This document shows, piece by piece, positions 16,073-24,373 of a DNA stretch of 64,000 nucleotides. The position numbers and the translations under genes were made by a program. Source of the DNA: Scatomorpha stercorigallinarum (lineage in GTDB: Bacteria; Bacillota; Clostridia; Oscillospirales; Oscillospiraceae); assembly GCA_944387865.1 (NCBI GenBank), contig CALXGN010000001.1, positions 1 to 64,000 on the forward strand, written 5' to 3'. The notes beneath the pieces are model-generated. The model was not told where the DNA came from. It was given only the letters and a program-made list of their open reading frames with translations, and searched no databases. Position 1 is the stretch's first letter. The number at the start of each line of letters is the position of its first letter.

Positions 16073-17598
16073 AGATGGACAATAAGATCGCTGTCGGCCA
16101 GCGTATCATGGCCGGACTGCCGGGCACGGAGATCGACGAGGGCTTCCGCACGCTGGTGCGGGAGTGCAAGATCGGCAATGTGATACTCTTCAGGCGCAAT
16201 ATCGAAAGCCGCGAGCAGCTCAAAGCGCTCTGCGCCGCACTGCGCGAACTCATACTCAGCGAGACAGGCTATGAGCCCCTGATCGCCATCGACCAGGAGG
16301 GCGGGGCCGTCACCCGCCTCTCCACGGACATGATAAATACGCCGGGCGGCATGGCGCTGGCCGCCGCCGGCGGTGACGCGCCCTATCGCGCGGGCCTGAT
16401 CACGGCCAGTGAGCTGCGCAGCGTGGGCATAGACTTCAACCTGGCCCCGGTGCTGGATGTGAACTCCAACCCGGCAAACCCCGTCATAGGCGTCCGCAGC
16501 TTCGGCGACGAGCCGGAAAAGGCCGCCGGCCGCGCGCTGGGCTTCATGCGCGGGACGCTGGACGGCGGCGTGATGGCCTGCGGCAAACATTTCCCGGGGC
16601 ATGGCGACACCTCGGTGGATTCGCACCTGGGGCTGCCACGGGTGGAAAAGAGCAGGGAAGAGCTGGAGAAATGCGAGCTGCTGCCTTTCCGCCGCGCCGT
16701 TGAGGCGGGCATCCCCGCCATCATGACCAGCCACGTGCTGTTCCCAGCGCTGGAGCCGGAAGAACTGCCGGCGACCATGTCGCGGCGCATACTCACGGGG
16801 CTGCTGCGTGGCGAGCTGGGCTTCGGCGGGCTCATTATCAGCGACTGCATGGAGATGCAGGCCATCGGGCGCTTCTATGGCAGTGTGAACGGTGTGGAGG
16901 GCGCCATCAGGGCCGGCGCGGACATCGTCTGCATCTCGCACACGGCGAGCGTCGCCCGCGAGGCGGCGGAGCGGCTGCTCTCGCTGCTGGAAGGCGGCGA
17001 ACTGGACGCCGGGGAATTCAAAGCTGCGGTGGAGCGCGCGCTCTCCGCCAAGCACGGCCTGGCCGCGGCCGGGGGACGGGTCCAGGGCCCTGCCGACACT
17101 GCTGAGGCGCGTGAGCTTTTGGAGCGCTCGTTCACGCTCGTGCGCGGTCCAATGCCGTCCCTGGGCGGGGCCCCGCTCTTCACAGGCGGGCCTGCTTCGC
17201 GGTCTACACAGGCCTCGAGCCGCACGGGCGGCGAGCCGGTGTTCGCAGAATACATGGCGGGCAGGCTCGGCGGAAGCGCCTTAGTCACCGCCGACGAGCC
17301 GGATGAGGACGAGATCCGCGCGGCGGTAAAGGCGGCTGAAAACTGCTCCTGCATAGTGCTTGCCACCTGCAACGCACACCTCAAGCCCCGGCAGCTCGCG
17401 CTGATGAAAGCGCTGGGTGAGACCGGCAAACCGATGGCCGTCTGCGCCATGCGCGACCCATACGACCTGTCTGAGCTGCCTTCAGGCGCGGCCGGCGTGG
17501 CGGTGTGGGAATACACGGCGCAGTCGCTGGAGGCCCTGGTGCCCTTCCTCAGCGGCGAACAGGAATTCGTTGGCTCCCTGCCCCTGGCAAAGCTGTGA
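16069..17598 (+). CDS. nagZ: Beta-N-acetylhexosaminidase, glycoside hydrolase family 3 (NagZ)
   Basis: A 509-residue two-domain GH3 beta-N-acetylglucosaminidase that releases GlcNAc from muropeptides. The N-terminal barrel carries KHFPGHGDTSVDSHLGLP with the His-Asp dyad typical of NagZ, and the nucleophile Asp in LIISDCMEM. A C-terminal alpha/beta domain of about 160 residues follows, as in Gram-positive NagZ (YbbD). No signal peptide is seen, so it probably acts in the cytoplasm on imported fragments. ATG 16069 overlaps the murQ stop; ATG 16075 is an alternative. Confidence 0.93.
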   Translation: MKMDNKIAVGQRIMAGLPGTEIDEGFRTLVRECKIGNVILFRRNIESREQLKALCAALRELILSETGYEPLIAIDQEGGAVTRLSTDMINTPGGMALAAAGGDAPYRAGLITASELRSVGIDFNLAPVLDVNSNPANPVIGVRSFGDEPEKAAGRALGFMRGTLDGGVMACGKHFPGHGDTSVDSHLGLPRVEKSREELEKCELLPFRRAVEAGIPAIMTSHVLFPALEPEELPATMSRRILTGLLRGELGFGGLIISDCMEMQAIGRFYGSVNGVEGAIRAGADIVCISHTASVAREAAERLLSLLEGGELDAGEFKAAVERALSAKHGLAAAGGRVQGPADTAEARELLERSFTLVRGPMPSLGGAPLFTGGPASRSTQASSRTGGEPVFAEYMAGRLGGSALVTADEPDEDEIRAAVKAAENCSCIVLATCNAHLKPRQLALMKALGETGKPMAVCAMRDPYDLSELPSGAAGVAVWEYTAQSLEALVPFLSGEQEFVGSLPLAKL

Positions 17599-17632
17599 AG
17601 ACGGGCTGTTAATTTGTTGAAACATTGTTTAT

Positions 17633-17660
17633 TTGCATCACTTTAATGTGATGATATAAT
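17633..17660 (+). promoter_or_regulatory. Promoter of the ABC importer with embedded palindromic operator
   Basis: TTGCAT (17633-17638) and TATAAT (17655-17660) with a 16-bp spacer. A perfect inverted repeat CATCAC-TTTAAT-GTGATG (17636-17653) fills the spacer, the classic place for a repressor site. The RpiR regulator encoded at 22269 is the obvious candidate to bind it, by inference. Confidence 0.65.
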
Positions 17661-17719
17661 GTCCTTAATCAGGGCGCGGCGACGCGACTGTTAAGAAAAT
17701 ACACATTAAGGAGGACAAC

Positions 17720-19027
17720 ATGAAGAAACTTATCGCACTTATCCTGGCGGCCATGTTCTGCCTGGGCCTCGCAGCCTGCGGCGAGGAGCCCGCTGCCGAG
17801 GACGATACCCCCGCGTCCGAAGCCCCGGCCTCCGATGCCCCTGAGGCCGAAGAGCCCTCCGGCGACCCGGTCGAGCTGACTGTCTGGCTGCCCATCTATC
17901 AGTTTGGCGACGGCATCAGCGATGCGGACTTCTGGAACGGCAAGTTCGACGCCTTTGAGGAGGAGAACAACTGCACCATCAATCTGGAGATCCTCTCCTG
18001 GACCGACTACGCCACCCAGATCTACACCGGCCTGCTCTCCGACGAGGGCCCCGATGTCGTCTACGTCACCGAGACCTACGACCTCATCGACGCCGGCCTG
18101 CTCGCCCCGCTGGACGAGTACCTCACCGACGAGGACTATGAAAAGTACCTCTACCTTGAGCAGGGCGCCTACAACTCCGACGGCCAGCTCTGCACCTTCC
18201 CGATGATGGCCGGCAACCCCTGCGTCGTGTTCTACAACATGGACATGCTGGAGGCCGCCGGTATCACCGAGCTGCCCACCACCTGGGACGAGTTCATGGA
18301 CGTCTGCCTCACCCTGAAAGAGGCTAACCCCGACGTCTGGCCCTTCATCTCCTCCTGGGGCGCTTCCAACGGCGTTTCCGCCATGCTGGCCGGCTTCTGG
18401 CCCTTCTTCTTCCAGGCTGGCGGCACCGTGCTGGACGAGGAGGGCAACCTCAACCTCGACAGCGACGCCACCCTCGAGGCCCTGACCTACATCAACAGCT
18501 TCAAAGAGAACGGCATCTTCGACGACAGCATCGTCAGCATGGACGACCCGAACGGCCACTTCGTGAACGGCGAGGCCGCCATCATCATCAACGGCACCGG
18601 CAACGCCTCCACCTTCACCGAGGCCGGCATCACCTGGCAGTGCCAGCTCGGCCTTGAGGGCCCCGCCGGCATGGCCACCAACATGTCCGTCGACTCCCTG
18701 GCCATCTCCTCCTACTGCGAGGACAAGGCCCTGGCCGCCGAGCTCATCAAGTACATCACCAGCGCTGAGTGCATGGACGAGTATCACAGCGAGATCTACG
18801 GCATGCCGTCCCTCACCACCGACGCCACCTACACCGAGCCCGAGCCGTTCCAGAGCATGTACAACGACTACTCCGACGTCATGTACTCCGTCCCCTCCTA
18901 TGAGGGCTCCGCTTCCTTCGCCGACTACTTCCAGGCGCAGGTCCAGGGCATGCTCATGGGCCAGCTCACCCCCGAGCAGGTCATCAGCGAGTCCATGACC
19001 TACTACAACGAGCAGCTCGTTTCCTAA
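17720..19027 (+). CDS. Sugar ABC transporter substrate-binding lipoprotein (CUT1 type)
   Basis: A 435-residue extracytoplasmic solute-binding protein. A lipoprotein signal peptide ends at LAAC-G (Cys about residue 21), followed by an acidic Pro/Glu/Ala linker and a family 1 binding fold. Recognisable segments are FYNMDMLEAAGITELPTTWDEFMD and FVNGEAAIIINGTGN. Codon choice is strikingly biased to C-ending codons compared with its neighbours, which suggests high expression. The promoter carries a palindromic operator and an AAGGAGG site. Neighbouring murQ, nagZ and the RpiR gene suggest an amino-sugar or muropeptide ligand; this is inference. Confidence 0.88.
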   Translation: MKKLIALILAAMFCLGLAACGEEPAAEDDTPASEAPASDAPEAEEPSGDPVELTVWLPIYQFGDGISDADFWNGKFDAFEEENNCTINLEILSWTDYATQIYTGLLSDEGPDVVYVTETYDLIDAGLLAPLDEYLTDEDYEKYLYLEQGAYNSDGQLCTFPMMAGNPCVVFYNMDMLEAAGITELPTTWDEFMDVCLTLKEANPDVWPFISSWGASNGVSAMLAGFWPFFFQAGGTVLDEEGNLNLDSDATLEALTYINSFKENGIFDDSIVSMDDPNGHFVNGEAAIIINGTGNASTFTEAGITWQCQLGLEGPAGMATNMSVDSLAISSYCEDKALAAELIKYITSAECMDEYHSEIYGMPSLTTDATYTEPEPFQSMYNDYSDVMYSVPSYEGSASFADYFQAQVQGMLMGQLTPEQVISESMTYYNEQLVS

Positions 19028-19039
19028 CGCAGGTATCCT

Positions 19040-19079
19040 GAAACCGGGCATGGCCGGAAACCGACGATGCCCGGTTTCC
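19040..19079 (+). terminator. Intra-operon hairpin after the binding protein
   Basis: GAAACCGGGCAT pairs with ATGCCCGGTTTC (12 bp) around a 16-nt loop with no strong T-run. It probably limits read-through and protects the binding-protein mRNA so that it outnumbers the permeases. Confidence 0.7.
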
Positions 19080-19121
19080 CTTTATGGTCTTTCTCTCAAT
19101 TAAAGGCGTGGTGATGAAAGT

Positions 19122-20024
19122 ATGAACAAGTTGAGAAGAAGAAGGATGTCCCCGCTGGTGCGGAGGCAGGCCGCTTACGGCGTGGCGTATATCACGCCGG
19201 GCATGCTCATCATCCTTATGTTCTGTATAGCGCCCATTTTCATGACGCTGTATTACAGCTTCACGGAGTACAACCTGGCGCAGCCGCCCGACTGGATAGC
19301 CCTGGAGAACTACGTCAAGGTACTGAACAACACCCAGCTCCGCAGGGCTGTCGTCAATACGGTGATATACGTCATCATCACCGTGCCGCTGCAAACGCTG
19401 CTGGCCATGTTCGTGGCAAATTTCCTTGCCGAGTATCTGAACAACCGCTACGGGCGGGTGCTGCGCAGCATCATTTTTATCCCGACGCTGGCCTCCTACG
19501 TGGCGGCGGCCACAGTGTGGAAGGTCATCCTCGCTTCCCGCGGCGGGCTGCTCAATGAGATCCTCGGTATTTTCGGCGTTGCGCCCATCAACTGGCTGGG
19601 CGAGCCGACTCTGGCGCTCATCTGCGTCTCGCTGGTGGCCGTGTGGAAGAGCGCGGGATATTTCACCATCATTTTCTATGCGGGGATCATGAACATCTCC
19701 GTGGACGTGCGCGAGGCCGCGCTCATCGACGGCGCTTCCCCGCGGCAGCGCTTCTGGAAGATCACCGTGCCGCTGCTCAAGCCCATCACGTACCTGAACG
19801 TGACGCTGGGCATCATCTGGTCCTTCCAGGCCTTTGATATCGTATACAAACTGACCGGCGGCGGGCCCTTCAACGGCACGACGACGATCGCCTACATAAT
19901 CTACACCTATGCTTTCCAGGACTTCCGCATCGGCTACGCCAGCGCGGTGGCCATACTGCTGCTGCTCGTCATCCTGGCCGTACACCTGATACAGCAGCAC
20001 TTCTTCGAGGGAGGGGACGACTGA
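19122..20024 (+). CDS. Sugar ABC transporter permease (MalF/UgpA type)
   Basis: A 300-residue CUT1 permease with six predicted membrane helices. The EAA loop that docks on the ATPase is EAALIDGASPRQRFWKITVP. Together with the next gene it forms the channel for the preceding binding protein. The stop overlaps the next start by 1 bp (TGATG). No ATP-binding gene is present in the cluster, so a shared MsmK-type ATPase encoded elsewhere is presumed. Confidence 0.9.
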   Translation: MNKLRRRRMSPLVRRQAAYGVAYITPGMLIILMFCIAPIFMTLYYSFTEYNLAQPPDWIALENYVKVLNNTQLRRAVVNTVIYVIITVPLQTLLAMFVANFLAEYLNNRYGRVLRSIIFIPTLASYVAAATVWKVILASRGGLLNEILGIFGVAPINWLGEPTLALICVSLVAVWKSAGYFTIIFYAGIMNISVDVREAALIDGASPRQRFWKITVPLLKPITYLNVTLGIIWSFQAFDIVYKLTGGGPFNGTTTIAYIIYTYAFQDFRIGYASAVAILLLLVILAVHLIQQHFFEGGDD

Positions 20025-20848
20025 TGATAAAGAATGAGCGGCGCAGCGCGCGCTTTGTCATCGGTGTGATCTTGGTCACGCTGTTCGCGCTGATGTGCAT
20101 CGTACCGCTGATATACATGATACTCGTCTCCTTTGCCGACACGACGACGATGTATATCAAGTGGGAAGACGTCGATCTCCTCGACTTTTCCAACTATATC
20201 TACCTCTTTGAAAACCGCGAATTCGGCCGGCCCATACTCAACAGCCTGATCGTTGTGGTGATAAGCGTCATCGTGGTGGACATCGTCAGCTGCACCATGG
20301 CCTATGGCTTTGAGAAAAAGCCGGTGCCCGGAAAAGGGCCGCTTTTCAACCTGGTGCTGGCGACGATGATGATACCCACGCAGGTCGTGTTCATCTCGCT
20401 CTACGTGATGATGCGCAAGTGGGGCATGCTCAACACCTATATCGCGCTGGTGATACCGCTGGTGGGCGCTTTCGGCATCTTCATGATGAGGCAGTTTGTC
20501 CGCGGCGTGCCCAACGACTTTATCGAGGCCGCCCAGATCGACGGCTGCAGCGAGCTGCGCATCTACCTGCGCGTGGTGCTGCCGATGGTCAAGCCCGCGC
20601 GTGTGACGCTGGCCGTGTTCACCTTCAACTCCGCCTGGAACGCCCTGCTGTGGCCGCTTATCGCCGTCACCAGGGAGGAGATGAACACCCTCACTGTGGC
20701 CACCAGCTCCCTGACCAGCTATTTTGCCACCAACTACGGCCCGGAGATGGCGGCGGCGACGCTTTCGTTCGTGCTGCCGTTCCTGCTCTACTGCTTCATG
20801 CAGAAGCAGTTCGTGGAGGGCATCGCCCTCGGCGGCGTCAAGGGCTGA
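20024..20848 (+). CDS. Sugar ABC transporter permease (MalG/UgpE type)
   Basis: A 274-residue second CUT1 permease with about six membrane helices. Its EAA motif is EAAQIDGCSELRIYLRVVLP, and the C terminus QFVEGIALGGVKG is the usual ending of MalG-type permeases. It starts in the stop codon of the first permease, so they are translationally coupled and would be made in equal amounts. Confidence 0.9.
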   Translation: MIKNERRSARFVIGVILVTLFALMCIVPLIYMILVSFADTTTMYIKWEDVDLLDFSNYIYLFENREFGRPILNSLIVVVISVIVVDIVSCTMAYGFEKKPVPGKGPLFNLVLATMMIPTQVVFISLYVMMRKWGMLNTYIALVIPLVGAFGIFMMRQFVRGVPNDFIEAAQIDGCSELRIYLRVVLPMVKPARVTLAVFTFNSAWNALLWPLIAVTREEMNTLTVATSSLTSYFATNYGPEMAAATLSFVLPFLLYCFMQKQFVEGIALGGVKG

Positions 20849-20851
20849 GCA

Positions 20852-21337
20852 ATGGGCCTTTCTCTCGTAACTTGCCCGGAGGGCAGGACAGATGAGTGCG
20901 TTGGCGTTTTTGCCAACAGTTCCATATGGGACCGCTATTTCGCCGGCGGCGACAGTTTGCAGCGTTCTCTGCAAACGGCCGCCGGCCGCGGCGAGCTCTG
21001 GTGCGCGCTGGACGCCGATGATAACATCGCCGGCGTCATGCGCATCGTGCCGCGGGGCTTTTGCGGGCTCTATCACTACCTGGCGCTCATCGGCGTGGCT
21101 CCCGGCGCGCGCGGGCAGGGCGTTGGGCGGTATATGATGGGCGAATTTGAGCGCATGGCCGCCGCGGACGGCTGCCGGCGCGCCAGCCTGCTCGTCAGCG
21201 GCTTCAATGAGGGCGCGCGGCGCTTTTACCGCTCGCTCGGCTACTGGGAGCTGGGCGTGATACCCGGCGCGAGCCGCGAAGGCATTGACGAACACGTCAT
21301 GCTCAAAGACCTTGTACCCAGGGGGGCGGAACAGTGA
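20852..21337 (+). CDS. GNAT-family N-acetyltransferase
   Basis: A 161-residue single-domain GNAT acetyltransferase. The acetyl-CoA pyrophosphate loop is VAPGARGQGVGRYMM and the C-terminal substrate part is NEGARRFYRSLGYWELG. It starts 4 bp after the permease gene and overlaps the next gene by 4 bp, so it is part of the importer operon. Acetylation of an amino sugar or amino acid released from peptidoglycan is plausible from context only. Confidence 0.8.
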   Translation: MGLSLVTCPEGRTDECVGVFANSSIWDRYFAGGDSLQRSLQTAAGRGELWCALDADDNIAGVMRIVPRGFCGLYHYLALIGVAPGARGQGVGRYMMGEFERMAAADGCRRASLLVSGFNEGARRFYRSLGYWELGVIPGASREGIDEHVMLKDLVPRGAEQ

Positions 21338-22209
21338 AGGAACTGGACGCCGCGGCTGTCAGGCGGCTCCTCTCGCGCTGGGACTATGCGCCGGAGGCCA
21401 TAGAGGCCTATGGCCGGGCTATGGAACGCGCGATGCGCAATGCAGGCGCGCATGAAGCCCTGGAGCGCGCAGTTGACGGATATGAGGCCGGCGGGGACAT
21501 GGATATCCGCGCCCTGCTCACACAGATGGACGGCTTTGCCGCGCCCTGCGGGGAAAGCCCATATACGATGCGCATGCTGCCGTATATCGCCATGCTCGAC
21601 GGCGCGGCTGCGCGGTATGACAGCGCCGGGATAGGGGAGAAGGTCTATCATGACTCCTTCGCCGACCTGCTTTGGAAAACGCGCGAGTGCTACCGCGTGT
21701 ACGGCGTCTGGGGCAGCTTTGTGGCACCCTGGTTTTACCGCTTTTTCGAGCTCAAATGCTTCGCCCTGGGACGGCTGCAATTTGAATTTACCTCATTTAA
21801 TGCAGACGTCCCGCTGGAGAGCGGCGAGCGCGTGATAAACGTGCACATCCCCTCCTGCGGCCCGCTGAAGCGGGAGGAATATCAGGAGTCTTACGCGCAG
21901 GCCACGGAGTTTTTCGGCTACGCGCATGAGCGCGAGACGCCCTTTGTCTGCGACTCCTGGATACTGCACCCGCTCTGCCGGGAACTGCCGGAGGATTCCG
22001 GCATACGGCGCTTTGCCGCCGACTATGAGCTGCTGCGCGTCATCGACGACGGGCAATGCTCGGACATGTGGATCATTTTCGGCCGCCCCTGGGACGGCGA
22101 CGCCGCCTCGCTGCCGGAGGATACGGCGCTGCGGCGCATTTTCAAGCGCCGGCTGCTGGAAGGCGGCAGCGTTGGACGCGGATACGGGCTGTATCTGCGC
22201 GCAAAATAG
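21334..22209 (+). CDS. Acyltransferase-domain protein (GNAT-like C-terminal type)
   Basis: A 291-residue protein resembling the clostridial acyltransferase-domain proteins with a divergent N-terminal half (DUF5596-like) and a GNAT-like C-terminal domain. Recognisable stretches are LQFEFTSFN, INVHIPSCGPL just before the C-terminal domain, and FVCDSWILHPLCRELP. Members often sit beside sugar importers or glycosidases, but the reaction is unknown. GTG start overlaps the GNAT stop by 4 bp (GTGA). Confidence 0.65.
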   Translation: MKELDAAAVRRLLSRWDYAPEAIEAYGRAMERAMRNAGAHEALERAVDGYEAGGDMDIRALLTQMDGFAAPCGESPYTMRMLPYIAMLDGAAARYDSAGIGEKVYHDSFADLLWKTRECYRVYGVWGSFVAPWFYRFFELKCFALGRLQFEFTSFNADVPLESGERVINVHIPSCGPLKREEYQESYAQATEFFGYAHERETPFVCDSWILHPLCRELPEDSGIRRFAADYELLRVIDDGQCSDMWIIFGRPWDGDAASLPEDTALRRIFKRRLLEGGSVGRGYGLYLRAK

Positions 22210-22217
22210 ACGGTAAA

Positions 22218-22248
22218 AGGGGATGCCCGCCAAGGTATCCCCTGTTTT
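22218..22248 (+). terminator. Weak terminator-like hairpin
   Basis: AGGGGAT pairs with ATCCCCT around a 12-nt loop, followed by GTTTTG, between the acyltransferase and the RpiR gene. Confidence 0.45.
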
Positions 22249-22268
22249 GATAGCGATGGAGGGACAAG

Positions 22269-23132
22269 ATGACGGATATCGAGATCAGGACGCGGAGCGT
22301 TTACGACTCACTGAGCCCGGCGGAACAGAAAGTGGCGCGCTACTTTCTGCACAACATGAGTTCGGTGTTTGACGACCCCATATCCGCGCTGGCGGAAAAG
22401 AGCGGCGTCAGCCAGGTCGTCTGGGTGCGTTTCTGTAAGTCTCTCGGTTACACGGGGCTGAAAGACATGAAAAAAAACCTTGTCAGCCAGCTGCGCGAAC
22501 CGCGCGCCGACAGCGCCGCGCCCAGCATGGATTTCCTCGACACGCGCGTCTATTCGAGCACGGAGGACATCATCCACGGCGTGGAGGCCGGGGCGCTGGA
22601 CGCCCTGCGCAGTACCGCGCGCATACTTGAGCCGCGGACGTTGGAAGATGTGGCCGCGCGCATGGCCGGCGCCAAGAGCGTACGGCTTTTCGGCGTGGGC
22701 GCCTCCGCGCTGGTGGCGGAGGACATGTATCACAAGCTGCTGCGCATCGACCAGAAGGTGATATTCAGCTCCGATTTGCATGTACAGCTGAGTTATATCA
22801 CCTCCATGAAGCACGACGATGTGGCGCTGCTCTTCTCAAACTCCGGCAATACGTCGGAGATACTGGAACTGGCGGAAGCGGCGCGCGAGCGGCATGCCTG
22901 CACGGTGGCAGTGACGAAATACGGCCCCAACAAGCTGGCGGACATCGTCGATCACGTACTGCCGACCTCCTCGCCTGAGCTGGAGTTCCGCAGCGGGGCC
23001 ATGAGCAGCCGTATGTCTGCATTGTTCGTGGTGGATGTCCTGTTCACAACGCTCTGCAACAAGAACTATAACACGGTGGCGCGCCCGCTGGCAGAGAGTT
23101 ATTCCCAGTGCAGCAAGCACCATCTGTGCTGA
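22269..23132 (+). CDS. MurR/RpiR-family transcriptional regulator
   Basis: A 287-residue regulator with an N-terminal RpiR helix-turn-helix (ISALAEKSGVSQVVWVRFCK, about residues 38-57) and a C-terminal SIS sugar-phosphate-binding domain (LFGVGASALVAEDMYHKL, LLFSNSGNTSEILELA). In Gram-positive bacteria MurR of this family responds to MurNAc-6-phosphate and controls murQ clusters, which fits the neighbourhood. It has a GGAGGG site. The palindrome at 17636-17653 is a candidate target. Confidence 0.88.
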   Translation: MTDIEIRTRSVYDSLSPAEQKVARYFLHNMSSVFDDPISALAEKSGVSQVVWVRFCKSLGYTGLKDMKKNLVSQLREPRADSAAPSMDFLDTRVYSSTEDIIHGVEAGALDALRSTARILEPRTLEDVAARMAGAKSVRLFGVGASALVAEDMYHKLLRIDQKVIFSSDLHVQLSYITSMKHDDVALLFSNSGNTSEILELAEAARERHACTVAVTKYGPNKLADIVDHVLPTSSPELEFRSGAMSSRMSALFVVDVLFTTLCNKNYNTVARPLAESYSQCSKHHLC

Positions 23133-23143
23133 TGGAGGTAGTT

Positions 23144-24241
23144 ATGAAAATAACGCAAATGAAATTAGCGCTCCTGTCCGCGCCGCTGCGCGTGCCTTTC
23201 CGCACGGCGCTGCGCGAGGTATCGGCAGTAGAGGATGTTGTCGTGGAGCTCACAGACGCCGAAGGGCGCGTCGGCAGGGGGGAGGCCCCGCCAACGGCTG
23301 CAGTGACGGGCGAAACGCTCGGCTCCATCACGGCCGCGCTGCGCGGGCACATCGGCCCGGCGCTCGCGGGGCGGGAATTCAACGGCTTGGACGAGATTTT
23401 TGCTGCCATCGCGGGCAGCATCAAGGGCAACAGCAGCGCCAAAGCGGCGGCTGAGATCGCTGTCTGGGATCTTTACGCCCAGCAGTGCGATTTGCCGCTT
23501 TACAAACTGCTCGGCGGCGGCAAAACGTCTATTGTCACAGATTTAACGATTAGTGTCAACGAGCCTGACGTCATGGAACGCGACGCCGCTTATGCCGTTG
23601 CACAGGGATATGATACATTAAAAATAAAGGTCGGGGAGTCGCCCGAGCTGGATATTGCCCGGCTGCGCGCTGTGCGCCGTGCGGCGCCGGACGCGGTCGT
23701 CCGGCTTGACGCCAACCAGGCCTGGACCCCGCGGCAGGCCGTGCGGATACTTGAACAGACGCAGTCCGAAGGGCTTGATATCGAGCTTGTGGAGCAGCCG
23801 GTCAAGGCGCATGACATCGACGGCCTGCAATTCGTCACGGTAAACTCGCCGGTGCCCGTGATGGCCGATGAGAGCGTGTTCTCGCCGTCTGACGCTTTTG
23901 CGATAATGCAGCGTCACGCGGCTGACTACATCAATATAAAGCTGATGAAATGCGGCGGCCTGTCCAATGCGCTGAAGATCGTCTCCGCGGCTGAGGTGTA
24001 CGGCGTGGAGTGTATGCTGGGCTGCATGCTGGAGGCCAAAGTCAGCGTCACGGCGGCGGTGCATTTGGCCTGTGCCAAACGCGCCATTACGCGCATTGAC
24101 CTTGACGGCCCGGCGCTGTGCAGCGCGGACCCGGTCACCGGAGGCGCTGTGTTCAATGGCAGGCACATCTCCGTAACGGATGCGCCGGGGCTTGGCATCA
24201 GCGCCATTGAGGGCCTGCGATACCTTGAAGATGCGATTTAA
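23144..24241 (+). CDS. L-Ala-D/L-Glu epimerase (dipeptide epimerase, enolase superfamily)
   Basis: A 365-residue enolase-superfamily epimerase. The barrel shows LKIKVG (the KxK base pair), metal-binding Asp/Glu in VRLDANQAW, VEQPV and MADESVFS, and the second base Lys in INIKLMKCGG. These match AEE/YkfB enzymes that convert L-Ala-D-Glu from murein tripeptides to L-Ala-L-Glu so peptidases can use it. ATG 23144 is chosen for the GGAGGT site. Starting 11 bp after the RpiR gene, it completes the peptidoglycan-recycling set. Confidence 0.85.
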   Translation: MKITQMKLALLSAPLRVPFRTALREVSAVEDVVVELTDAEGRVGRGEAPPTAAVTGETLGSITAALRGHIGPALAGREFNGLDEIFAAIAGSIKGNSSAKAAAEIAVWDLYAQQCDLPLYKLLGGGKTSIVTDLTISVNEPDVMERDAAYAVAQGYDTLKIKVGESPELDIARLRAVRRAAPDAVVRLDANQAWTPRQAVRILEQTQSEGLDIELVEQPVKAHDIDGLQFVTVNSPVPVMADESVFSPSDAFAIMQRHAADYINIKLMKCGGLSNALKIVSAAEVYGVECMLGCMLEAKVSVTAAVHLACAKRAITRIDLDGPALCSADPVTGGAVFNGRHISVTDAPGLGISAIEGLRYLEDAI

Positions 24242-24277
24242 CTATAATATGTTGGAATCCTGTGACGGGTCTCCTCC

Positions 24278-24309
24278 AAATTCAACAAAATTTTCATTTT
24301 GTTGAATTT
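24278..24309. terminator. Perfect AT-rich hairpin, probable bidirectional terminator
   Basis: A 14-bp perfect stem (AAATTCAACAAAAT with its complement) around a TTTC loop, between the epimerase and the Xer gene. It contains almost no GC pairs, which is unusual for a terminator in this genome. Confidence 0.55.
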
Positions 24310-24324
24310 TATGTATCTAAGCCC

Positions 24325-24353
24325 TTTACTTTTAAATGCTCTTCCCTTACAAT
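24325..24353 (+). promoter_or_regulatory. Putative promoter of the XerC-like gene
   Basis: TTTACT (24325-24330) and TACAAT (24348-24353) separated by 17 bp. Confidence 0.55.
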
Positions 24354-24373
24354 ATAAATCGAGGTGATGAGCA

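Noticed and set aside
17669..19051. A 460-codon minus-strand frame opposite the sugar-binding protein
   Set aside because: Gly/Val/His-rich shadow frame created by the strong C-ending codon bias of the real gene; no domain.
24278..24309. A dif or attachment site for the XerC-like recombinase
   Set aside because: The perfect hairpin lacks the two-arm plus 6-bp centre layout, and no repeat copy flanks the gene; a terminator is simpler.
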